Notes under the pieces: generated by a model
Told to the model about the DNA's origin: nothing
The model's input: only the letters and a program-made list of their open reading frames with translations
Database searches by the model: none
Made by a program: the position numbers and the translations under genes
DNA from: CAZLMW01 sp964560875
GTDB lineage: Bacteria > Myxococcota_A > UBA9042
Length of the DNA: 64,000 bases
Assembly: GCA_964560875.1 (NCBI GenBank)
Contig: CAZLMW010000033.1
Location: forward strand, 1 to 64,000
Direction of reading: 5' to 3'
Shown: positions 28,648 to 36,217 of the stretch, one piece after another
Layout of the letters: every line of letters starts with the position of its first letter
How positions within the stretch are numbered: the stretch's first letter is position 1

Positions 28648-29169
28648 ATGACCAAAAAACCGAAATCGCCTTTGCCACCGCGCTGGTTCGCCCGACTCGT
28701 GCTCGTCCTCAGCGGCGTCGTGTGGGTCGCCGTTGCTGTTGCCGGGCTGCTCGACGCCAGGTGGCTCGCGGACATGGCCGACTTTGAGCTCACCTCAACC
28801 ACCGCGCACAACGAATTCCGCGCCATGTATGGCGGCTTGACCGCGGCCATCGCGGCGCTTCATTTCATCGCCGCGATCCGCAGCACGTGGCTGGTCCAGG
28901 CGCTCTGGGCGTCGTTGCTCCTCGATGTCGGCCTGACAGCGGGACGCTTCGTTTCGCTCGCGACCGACGGCATCCCCGGTCCGGTAGGGCTCGGCCTCAT
29001 GTTCGGCGAATGGGCCCTCATCGGGCTGTGCGGCGTCGCGTTGTGGCGCTTGCGCGGTTCAGTCGCCAGCGGGCGCGACACGCTTGGGAACGGCGGGGAT
29101 GACAAGGCCACCGGTGACGAAGTTGGCGATTCGGTTGCCGTTGACGATGGATCCGCCGGTGTCGGCTGA
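28648..29169 (+). CDS. DUF4345-like four-helix membrane protein
   Basis: Start placed at the second in-frame ATG (MTKKPKSPLPPRW), which puts a positively charged tail just before the first membrane helix; no strong ribosome site marks either ATG. The 173-residue product has about four hydrophobic helices (residues about 15-35, 60-80, 83-103, 112-132) and the EFRAMYGGL motif at the start of helix 2 that is typical of DUF4345 proteins. Function of that family is unknown. The last 40 residues are hydrophilic (Asp/Gly-rich), unlike the family, and are encoded on the strand opposite the end of the beta-helix lipoprotein gene (111-bp convergent overlap), so the reading frame may have been extended by loss of the original stop. 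Confidence 0.6.
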   Translation: MTKKPKSPLPPRWFARLVLVLSGVVWVAVAVAGLLDARWLADMADFELTSTTAHNEFRAMYGGLTAAIAALHFIAAIRSTWLVQALWASLLLDVGLTAGRFVSLATDGIPGPVGLGLMFGEWALIGLCGVALWRLRGSVASGRDTLGNGGDDKATGDEVGDSVAVDDGSAGVG

Positions 29170-31929
29170 AGCGGCCCCGATACGAGCGACACCCATCGCA
29201 TTTGTGGTGACATAGCTGCCGCTCAGACGCATGCCCTCGACGCCGGATGTGACCGCTCCAGCGCGATCGTTGGCGGCGAAGATCGACCTGGTGACGACCG
29301 CGTTCGAGTTGAACACGAGCAACCCGTCTGCGAGCAGCTGTTTGAGCTGTTCCCGAGTCGCACGGTTGGTTCGCGTCAAAGATGCCGGCCGGGTGTTGGC
29401 CACAACCACGTGGTCGAGCTTGAGCTTGGTGCGAAAACCGATGATTCCGGCCGTGTGATTGCCCCGCACAACACTGGCGGAGATCGTGAGCGAACCGCGC
29501 ATCGGCCCCTCCTGCAGCTCGGTGTACCCGACGATTCCTTCGCCGTGGTTTGCCTTTCCGGCGGCGGGCAACGTCCCTTCGACAACCATCCCCACGGCGC
29601 GTATGTCGGGCTCGAATCCGCCCACACCCCACTCGTGGGCGCGCCGAACATGCACACCGAAAAGGCGCACATCGCTGCGATGCTCCGCGTCGATAGCGCG
29701 TCCGAAGCCGCCGCCTTCACCACCCGGTAACGTGTCCGAGATCAGCACGTCCCGCAGCGTCAGCTCCGTGTCCGCACCGGTAAGGATGCCGTGCCGGACC
29801 GCGCCGTCGATGACCATGCGCTCCACATCTGCTGAGCTCTTCGCCCGTATCAAAAAGGCCCCGCCGTGGTCGGTGGCGTCCTGTGGGTTGCCCTTGATGC
29901 GCACGTCCGACAGCTTCGCGGACGCCCCGCTGCGCACAACGATGCCGCCATACCGATTGCTGTGCAGGCGCAGGCGTTGCGCCGACAGCACGGCGCCGTC
30001 ACCGAGATGCACGCCCACGCCGTAGACGTTGTCGCCGATGTCGCGCCGCGTTCCTTCGACGGTCACATCCCGAAACTCGGCCTTCGCGGCGGCGCCTGAC
30101 ACGAAGATGCCGGCGTCGTGGGCCGCGTTGACCCGGGTCCGCGTCAGGTACAGCGAGGATCCTTCGCCGATGTCGAGACCGCGGCCGTCCTTGTTGTCCG
30201 CCACCCAACCCTTCGTGTCGTCCACCAACATGTCGAACGCGGTCAGCGAGGACTGCCGCGACAGGATGGCCACGCCGCGGTTGCGCAGCACCCGGGTTCG
30301 CGTCAAGTGAGCCACGCTGTTGTTAAAGAGCACGAGCGCGCGGCCGTAGTAGCCGTTGGGTTCGGGCGCGGTGTCGCTGATCTGCAGGTCTGTCGCGACC
30401 AGCTCCCCACCGTCGACCGCGACTGAATGGCGCCGGTTGTGGCTGACACGGACGCGGTCGAGCTTGGCTTTGCCGCCCGCCACGAGGACGAGCCCCTGGC
30501 CGTGATACGCGCCCTCCTGGAGGATGGCGGACTTGCGCGTGTGGTCGATGATCGTCCTGCGCGCGTCGAACAGCGTGCCGATTCCGACAGCCCGCACGCC
30601 GATGGTGCGATTTCCGTGAAAGCGCCCGCCTGAAACGGAGGCCTTGGCCCCGCCGAAGAGCGCCATGCCGATGCCTCCAGCGCCTGTCTTGGCGACCTCT
30701 CGGGTCCCGTCCACGACGAAATCGGTCGCGTCCATCTTCGTGCCCTTGCCCGAGATGTGAACCGCGATGTCGCGACTGTTGCAGATCCGAGCCCGCACGA
30801 CGCTGAGTTGGGCGCCGTCGAGCAGCTCGGCTCCGCGCCCGAACAGCTTGTAATTCGACGGGTTCTTGGGCTTGAGCAGCTCGCCCGTATCGTCGATGAG
30901 CAGATCGCTGGCCAGGACCGACGAGTCGAAGCCAGACACCTTCAGCGCCGCGGACCTCGCGCCGTTGATGCGAACCTTCACAAGATGGACGGTCGCGCCG
31001 CCAAGCACATACAGACCCTTGTTGGGGCCGGTGATCGTCAGGTCGTACAGAGCGCGTTTGCCCACACCGGTCGCGGTGACGGTTGTGTTGCTGGCGACGC
31101 CCTTGACGATCGTCTTGGCGGTGCAGCGGCCCTGGATGGTGATGTTCGCGGGGAGCTCGGCGCCGAAAGTATAGATTCCCTCTCCGACGACCAGGAGGGT
31201 CAGGCCGGACGCGTTCGTCAGCGCCTCGGCCAAGGTCTTGAACGGTTTGTCCTTGGAGCCGTCGCCGCCGGTGGCGGCCGAATCCAACACATAGAGCGTC
31301 GTCGTGAACGGCTGGCCGTCGCCACTGTGCTTTTTGGGAAACGGTGTCGAGCCGCACGCGTCGGCCTTGGGCGCGCATCGAGGCAGCTGGCCGGCGCCAG
31401 GCGTTATCGACGGGTCAACGGCGAATCCCGCGGGGCAGACCTGGTCGAAGATGAACGGCTTGGGCGCCGCTGGCTGACTCGCATCGGCAACCATGGCGCC
31501 GGCCGCGTGGCAGCCCCCCTTCGCATCCGGATAGGTTCCGGCCGCGCAACCCTGGCCAGCAGACAGCTCCTGGGCGGTGCAAACGCGACCGACTACGCGG
31601 CAGTCGGCGCCCGTGGTGCAGGGCTTGTCGCCGCCATCGAGTCGGTCCCAGCACCAAGAAGGAACACACGTGCTGGGGGATGCGAAGATGCTTGTCGCGC
31701 AGGTTGGCGGCCCAACGGCGAGGCACGTGTCGTCGGCGTGCACATAGGCCGACCCTGCCGGACAGCAGGAGCCATCTTCGCGCGTCCCCAGCGGCCCACA
31801 TTCTGGATTTGAGGCGACCGTCTTCTTCTCGTCCGGTGCCGCGCCGTCGTCGCTACAGCCAGCGCCGAGCACAAAGAGCGTCGCCACGCCCAACGCGATC
31901 GTGTATGTCCGGGCAACGGAGGTCGTCAT
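29059..31929 (-). CDS. lipoprotein with right-handed beta-helix (956 aa)
   Basis: Start at ATG 31929 gives a good lipoprotein signal (MTTSVARTYTIALG ... VLGAGC, Cys at about residue 25); the longer frame runs into the cupin gene and is unlikely. Residues about 40-220 are Cys-rich (SCCPAGSAYV, PSWCWDRLDGG). From about residue 215 the motif ATGGDGSKDKPFKTLAEAL is the classic opening of bacterial beta-helix surface proteins, followed by about 600 residues of short repeated turns such as VRVSHNRRHSVAVDGG and VSGAAAKAEFRDV. It is an outer-surface protein of unknown ligand. Its ATG shares bases with the ATG of the divergent cupin gene, so its promoter must lie inside the cupin gene. Confidence 0.82.
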   Translation of the reverse strand: MTTSVARTYTIALGVATLFVLGAGCSDDGAAPDEKKTVASNPECGPLGTREDGSCCPAGSAYVHADDTCLAVGPPTCATSIFASPSTCVPSWCWDRLDGGDKPCTTGADCRVVGRVCTAQELSAGQGCAAGTYPDAKGGCHAAGAMVADASQPAAPKPFIFDQVCPAGFAVDPSITPGAGQLPRCAPKADACGSTPFPKKHSGDGQPFTTTLYVLDSAATGGDGSKDKPFKTLAEALTNASGLTLLVVGEGIYTFGAELPANITIQGRCTAKTIVKGVASNTTVTATGVGKRALYDLTITGPNKGLYVLGGATVHLVKVRINGARSAALKVSGFDSSVLASDLLIDDTGELLKPKNPSNYKLFGRGAELLDGAQLSVVRARICNSRDIAVHISGKGTKMDATDFVVDGTREVAKTGAGGIGMALFGGAKASVSGGRFHGNRTIGVRAVGIGTLFDARRTIIDHTRKSAILQEGAYHGQGLVLVAGGKAKLDRVRVSHNRRHSVAVDGGELVATDLQISDTAPEPNGYYGRALVLFNNSVAHLTRTRVLRNRGVAILSRQSSLTAFDMLVDDTKGWVADNKDGRGLDIGEGSSLYLTRTRVNAAHDAGIFVSGAAAKAEFRDVTVEGTRRDIGDNVYGVGVHLGDGAVLSAQRLRLHSNRYGGIVVRSGASAKLSDVRIKGNPQDATDHGGAFLIRAKSSADVERMVIDGAVRHGILTGADTELTLRDVLISDTLPGGEGGGFGRAIDAEHRSDVRLFGVHVRRAHEWGVGGFEPDIRAVGMVVEGTLPAAGKANHGEGIVGYTELQEGPMRGSLTISASVVRGNHTAGIIGFRTKLKLDHVVVANTRPASLTRTNRATREQLKQLLADGLLVFNSNAVVTRSIFAANDRAGAVTSGVEGMRLSGSYVTTNAMGVARIGAASADTGGSIVNGNRIANFVTGGLVIPAVPKRVAPAGD

Positions 31930-32308
31930 GCCCACCCTGGTCGCATCACCAACACGCATCGAAGCCGCGGGCAACAAGCCCAAACTCATCGACGAGTATA
32001 TCGGCGCAGTCAACACCGGCACCACCGCCCTCAGCGTCGCCCACATGCGCTCGCCCGGCGGATGGGTCGAGCCCGGCCAGCGCCCCGAGTTCGACGAGTA
32101 CACGGTCGTCCTCCGCGGGAGCTTGCGGGTCGAACACGACGGCGGCCACGTCGACGTCCACGCCGGCCAGGGCATCATCGCGCACGCCGGCGAGTGGATC
32201 CGCTACAGCACACCCGGCGACGAGGGCGCCGAATACATCGCGGTATGCCTGCCTGCGTTTTCGCCCGCGACCGTGCATCGCGATGCGGACGAACCTGCCG
32301 CCGCCTGA
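31928..32308 (+). CDS. small single-domain cupin protein (126 aa)
   Basis: GGAGG at 31918-31922 is 5 nt before the ATG, fixing this start. The product is one cupin barrel: first motif around GGWVEPGQRPEFDEYTVV with LRGSLRVE, second around HAGQGIIAHAGEWIRYSTPG. The usual HxH metal pair of the first motif is replaced (EPGQRPEFDEY), so metal binding and catalysis are uncertain. No signal peptide, so cytoplasmic. Such small cupins often bind sugars or act as isomerases, but nothing here decides that. It overlaps the start codon of the opposite lipoprotein gene by 2 bp. Confidence 0.8.
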   Translation: MPTLVASPTRIEAAGNKPKLIDEYIGAVNTGTTALSVAHMRSPGGWVEPGQRPEFDEYTVVLRGSLRVEHDGGHVDVHAGQGIIAHAGEWIRYSTPGDEGAEYIAVCLPAFSPATVHRDADEPAAA

Positions 32309-32320
32309 GCACGGTTCCAC

Positions 32321-32441
32321 CGATCAAAACGGTGTGCCCGGTCAAAACGGTGTGCCCGGTCAAAACGGTGTGCCCAGTCAAAACGGTGTGCCCAGTCAAA
32401 ACGGTGTGCCCAGTCAAAACGGCCTACCCAATCAAAAAGGC
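32321..32441. repeat. 18-bp tandem repeat, 6.7 copies
   Basis: Six full copies of an 18-bp unit (CGGTCAAAACGGTGTGCC and one- to four-base variants) plus 13 bp of a seventh fill the gap between the convergent cupin and propeller genes. The last partial copy contains the stop codon of the propeller lipoprotein. The unit length is a multiple of three, but the repeat is outside both genes. No hairpin forms within the unit. Confidence 0.9.
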
Positions 32442-34249
32442 TTACACTGGCCGGCTTTGCAGACTTTGCCGATCGCACAGTACGCATTGTCGGGCGCTTT
32501 GTGGTGCACGCACCCCTTGGGCGAGCAGCTGTCGACCGTGCACGGATCGCTGTCGGCACAGGACTTCGGGGACTTGGTGGCGCAGCTGCCGGCGGCTTTG
32601 CAGGTCGAATGGCCCCAGGCGTTGACGCGGGCGAGCATCGCCGTGTTGGTTCCGCCCTGGCCCTTCCACATCGACAACGTGGTTCGTCCGCTTGTTTCGG
32701 CGAACAGCGCGCGCCCGTAGCTCTCGGCCCCGGTGTCGATCGTCTTGTTCCAGAGCGGCACCATGCCCGGCCCCGTTCGCACGAGCCACGGACGCGGCGA
32801 CGTCAAACCGGTCATCGTGGAACCGAACAGGCTAGCGCCGGTTTGATCGACCACGGCCTGCGAGAACCAATCGTTGCCGACGCCGCCGATGGTGGTCTGC
32901 CAAGTGAGCTTGCCTGCCGCGCTGACGCGCATCGCCCACATATCCACGCCGCCTTTGCCGATCGACTGCGTATTGCCAAACAGCAGGACCGACCCGTCCG
33001 GGTAGATCTCGAGCTGTCGGCCTTCGTCGTGGGCCTTGCCGCCGAAGTAGAGGTGCTGAGTCGGCTTGCCGGTGCCGTCCACGCGGAGCAGCCAGAGGTC
33101 TTTGTCACCAAGCGTGCCGTTTTCGGACACGCCGACCGCGACCGCGCCCCCGTTCCACGGCCGCACCGACATCAATAGATCGGCTTTCAATCCGCCCGCT
33201 GGCTTCGCCCAAACTTCCTTGCCGGTGGCGAGCTCGACCTTGCCGATATAGCCGCTCCAGTTGCCGTTTTGCTGGATATGCCCGGCGAAAAACACGTGGC
33301 TGCCGTCCGTCCGCGACTCGGCGACGCTGCACGGAGCCTTGCCGCCGTAGGTCTTCTGCCAGACCTGCTTTTCATTGGCGCCGAGGCGGACGAGCCACGC
33401 GTTGTAGGCGCCGGAGGCGGTGTACGCCGAACCGCCCAACAGCAGCCCGCCGGTCGGCACCGGAGCCAGGTCGTACAGGCCGTTCCACGCCGTCGACAGG
33501 ACCGTCGACTTGAGAACGATCTTGCCGGTCTCGTCGGTGCGCAGATACCAACCCCACCGGGCGCCGGTCTGCTTGTCATATGTCGACAGGACCGTCGAGA
33601 TGCCGCCGCCCTGGACGGGAATCGCAGGACCGATGGCGTCGATGTGTCCGAACTCGGGGTAGGCCTTGACGAAGAGCTTGCCCTGCCCCGCCACACACGC
33701 TCCTGCGACGCACTTGTCGCCAACGGTGCACGGGGACCCGGAGCATGACGCCGAAATCGCGTCGTGGATGCAGCCCTTCTTGGTCGCGCCGGTCGCTGCG
33801 GGGTTGCAGCCGTCCGCGGTGCACGGATTTCCGTCGTCGCAGTCCGTGGGGGACTTGCACTTCTTGGACGCCCCCACGTCTTTGGGGCCGGCGTCTTTGG
33901 GGCCGATATCGAACGGCGAGCCCGCGTCCGCTTCCGAACCGGTATCCACCACTGCCGAGGCCGTGTCCTGCGCCGCACTGGCATCTTTGCCAGCCGCAAC
34001 CGCGTCGCTGGCGGACTTGACGTCGTTGGCGGCGCCGATATCGGTGGTCGTGGCCGCGTCAACGGCACCGGAGTCACCGCCGGATATGTCCAGGAGGGAG
34101 CCGGAATCGCCTGCCGATCCGTTGCCGCCGAATTCAGCGACGTCGGTGTCTTTGGGACATCCGGAGAGACTCGCCGCGACAACGGCGATCGCAAGCCGCA
34201 TCGCGACGACGCGAATACGCAATGGCGAGAGCTTTGGCGACATGGCCAT
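32432..34249 (-). CDS. lipoprotein with beta-propeller between Cys modules (605 aa)
   Basis: The ATG at 34249 or the one two codons later is likely; ribosome-site evidence is weak (GGGA-type). Signal with lipobox LSGC, then a long Ala/Asp/Thr linker (GSAGDSGSLLDISGG ... GPKDAGPKDVG) to about residue 128. A CDDGNPCTADGC module and a second CSGSPCTVGDKC module precede a seven-bladed-type propeller (about residues 195-545) with blades such as PTGGLLLGG, DLWLLRVDGTGK and DMWAMRVSAAGK. It ends in WGHSTCK followed by CADSDPCTVDSCSPKGC. The same hinge and module end the protein at 36218, so the two are paralogues. Probably a surface-exposed binding protein; no enzyme motif seen. Confidence 0.85.
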   Translation of the reverse strand: MAMSPKLSPLRIRVVAMRLAIAVVAASLSGCPKDTDVAEFGGNGSAGDSGSLLDISGGDSGAVDAATTTDIGAANDVKSASDAVAAGKDASAAQDTASAVVDTGSEADAGSPFDIGPKDAGPKDVGASKKCKSPTDCDDGNPCTADGCNPAATGATKKGCIHDAISASCSGSPCTVGDKCVAGACVAGQGKLFVKAYPEFGHIDAIGPAIPVQGGGISTVLSTYDKQTGARWGWYLRTDETGKIVLKSTVLSTAWNGLYDLAPVPTGGLLLGGSAYTASGAYNAWLVRLGANEKQVWQKTYGGKAPCSVAESRTDGSHVFFAGHIQQNGNWSGYIGKVELATGKEVWAKPAGGLKADLLMSVRPWNGGAVAVGVSENGTLGDKDLWLLRVDGTGKPTQHLYFGGKAHDEGRQLEIYPDGSVLLFGNTQSIGKGGVDMWAMRVSAAGKLTWQTTIGGVGNDWFSQAVVDQTGASLFGSTMTGLTSPRPWLVRTGPGMVPLWNKTIDTGAESYGRALFAETSGRTTLSMWKGQGGTNTAMLARVNAWGHSTCKAAGSCATKSPKSCADSDPCTVDSCSPKGCVHHKAPDNAYCAIGKVCKAGQCKPF

Positions 34250-34302
34250 CCCGTGCTGGCTTCACGGGAATCTCCAATAGCAGGTTGACGCCGACGTGAC
34301 GA

Positions 34303-34464
34303 CTACACCTGCTTGGGAGCTTTCTTCTTGGCGACTGTCTTCTTTTTGGGTGCCTTGTCTTTCTTCGTTGTCTGGCTCGACTTGGCGCCGGGGCAGGCGA
34401 TGGCGGGCGTGGCGGCGACCGCGAAAATGGCGATAACGCCGGCGGCGACAATGCGCTTGAACAT
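34303..34464 (-). CDS. small secreted Lys-rich protein (53 aa)
   Basis: Short gene reading ATG at 34464 with TGGAG 7 nt upstream. Residues 1-23 form a signal peptide (MFKRIVAAGVIAIFAVAA then TPAIA), with a single Cys at 24 that could be either the first mature residue or a lipidation site. The 29-residue mature part is about 45% Lys plus Pro/Thr (KKDKAPKKKTVAKKKAPK), so it is strongly basic and unstructured; it may bind nucleic acid, lipopolysaccharide or wall polymers. No homologue is recognised. It is divergent from the EF-Tu-like lipoprotein gene, sharing a 201-bp gap. Confidence 0.65.
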   Translation of the reverse strand: MFKRIVAAGVIAIFAVAATPAIACPGAKSSQTTKKDKAPKKKTVAKKKAPKQV

Positions 34465-34665
34465 GGTGGGCTCCAGGCGGTGCGCGGGCTGCGCGGCTCG
34501 CCAGTTGTGCAGGGTATCGCCCAGGTCCGGGCGGACAGCTTCAACCGATCATAGCAAACCGCTGTTCCCGGCGGCGATGAAAATGCACCATGCCGCCGTC
34601 TTCGTGACAGAACACGGTGCCGTCGGGCATCGTTGGCGACGTTGCAACCCGCGCCCGGAGCTTCG

Positions 34666-36201
34666 ATGACCCGCGCCTCTTCAAGCCTCGTCTACGCGCT
34701 CGCCGTGGCCGTGCTGCTCATCGCCTGCAAGGGCAAGGATTCCGACAAAGCCGGCAAGAAATCCGGCGCAGCGCCCAAGATCACGGCGGTACAATCCGCC
34801 AAGGCGGAGGGCGCCAAGAAGTCCCCGGACAAGCCCTCCCCTGCCCATGAAGCGAGCGCGAAGATCCTCGCTCGGAGGTTGGCTGTCCAGACCCAAAAGC
34901 GCGTGGTCGACGCGGCGTTCTTCAAGTCATTGGGTGACGCGACCGCGTTGTACCTGGTGCTCGTTTATGCGCCCGTCCTCAAGGCCGGGGACCTCACGCC
35001 GGCCGATCGAAGGTGGCTCGACAAACGACTCAAGGCGCTGGTCAACGAACGCATCGGAGCCCGACTCGAGGCCGCGATCAGTGGCTTCTTCAGCGCCGAT
35101 GAGCTGCGCGCGATCCTGACCGGCAAAAAGAGCGCTACCGCCAAGGCGAAGATGCCTCGCTGGGGCGGGGCGTTGCGGGCCGCGATCGATCCCTTCAAGC
35201 TGTCGATTCGACGCCAACTCCGCGGCGAATTCGGGCGGCGACTGCCCGGCGACGATGGCGCCAAGATCGCGATGTCGCTGGAGCGTGCCGACGCATTTGT
35301 CGACTCGATGCGCGACGATCGGGTCCAGCAGCTCGTCAGCGGTATGACGGTCAAACGCCTCGCGACCAAGGGAAAGACGCTCGCGACCGCCGATCTCCAG
35401 GCCCTCAAAGCGCGCATCGCGGCCCTGCAACCGACGATGCGCGTGACGGTGAGCACTGAAGCGCTCGCGTACTCCGCCACCCGCAAACGCGCCGACTACG
35501 AGCAACGCACGATTGACACGGCTGGCCTCGAAAAGATGCACCGCGCCGCGTTTGGCAAGTGGGTCGAGAAGACGGTCACGGGGCTCGTCGGCGAGCTGTC
35601 CGAGGCGCCGGCAACCAAGGCGACGGCCAAGGCGGCCAGGGCGCGGTTCATGCTGGTGGTCGAGGCCGGCTTCTTCATCAAGGGTCGCGGCGTTGTGGCG
35701 ACGGGCAAAGTGCTGCGTGGCACGGTCACGAAGGGCGATTTCGTGGAGATCGTCGGCTTCGACAAGACTCGCAAGGTTCGCGTGCTCGGGCTCGAAGCGG
35801 CCAAACGAATCCTCAAGAGCGCGTTCGCCGGAACCCATGTCGGGATGTTGCTCCAAGGCGTGAAGAAAGGCGAAATCAAGCGCGGGCAGGTGTTGGCGGC
35901 GCCGGGCTCGATGCGCGCGTACAGCCACTTCTCGGCGACAATCGCACATCGAAAAACAGCCGCCGGTGGCCGCGCCAAGGTGATCGGCAAAGGCTACAAG
36001 CCGATGGTGCGATTCTGGAACGCGGCCGTGAGCGGGGCCGAACTCAAACCCACCAAGGCGCCCATCGCGCCGGGCAAGTCAGGGCCGGCTTCGTTGAGTC
36101 TCGCGTACAGAATCGCGATGGAAGTTGGCACGCGCTTCGAGGTACGAGAGGGAAGCCAAGTCGTCGCGGAAGGCGTTGTAACGAAGGTTGGGCATAAGTG
36201 A
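34666..36201 (+). CDS. lipoprotein with EF-Tu domains II-III but no GTPase domain (511 aa)
   Basis: Start at the ATG with GGAG 5 nt upstream; it begins a good lipoprotein signal with lipobox LLIAC (Cys21). Residues about 60-300 are helical, with ISGFFSADELRAIL resembling DUF2059-type repeats. From about residue 325 the sequence follows elongation factor Tu domains II and III: FIKGRGVVATGKVLRGTV, GDFVEIVGF, AGTHVGMLLQGVKKGEI, KRGQVLAAPGS, then GKGYKPMVRFWNAAVSG and YRIAMEVGTRFEVREGS ... AEGVVTKV at the end. None of the GTPase motifs (GxxxxGKS, DxxG, NKxD) is present and there is no room for them. A translation-factor module exported behind a lipobox is unexpected; it may bind RNA, peptide or protein at the envelope. 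The next gene starts 16 bp downstream, so they probably form an operon. Confidence 0.88.
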   Translation: MTRASSSLVYALAVAVLLIACKGKDSDKAGKKSGAAPKITAVQSAKAEGAKKSPDKPSPAHEASAKILARRLAVQTQKRVVDAAFFKSLGDATALYLVLVYAPVLKAGDLTPADRRWLDKRLKALVNERIGARLEAAISGFFSADELRAILTGKKSATAKAKMPRWGGALRAAIDPFKLSIRRQLRGEFGRRLPGDDGAKIAMSLERADAFVDSMRDDRVQQLVSGMTVKRLATKGKTLATADLQALKARIAALQPTMRVTVSTEALAYSATRKRADYEQRTIDTAGLEKMHRAAFGKWVEKTVTGLVGELSEAPATKATAKAARARFMLVVEAGFFIKGRGVVATGKVLRGTVTKGDFVEIVGFDKTRKVRVLGLEAAKRILKSAFAGTHVGMLLQGVKKGEIKRGQVLAAPGSMRAYSHFSATIAHRKTAAGGRAKVIGKGYKPMVRFWNAAVSGAELKPTKAPIAPGKSGPASLSLAYRIAMEVGTRFEVREGSQVVAEGVVTKVGHK

Positions 36202-36217
36202 TTACTGTGAAGACAAA

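Noticed and set aside
32309..32431. Terminator between the convergent cupin and propeller genes
   Set aside because: The stretch is filled by the 18-bp repeat, which does not form a stem-loop followed by T residues.
34250..34302. Small gene between the propeller lipoprotein and the Lys-rich protein
   Set aside because: Only 53 bp remain and no start with ribosome site is visible.
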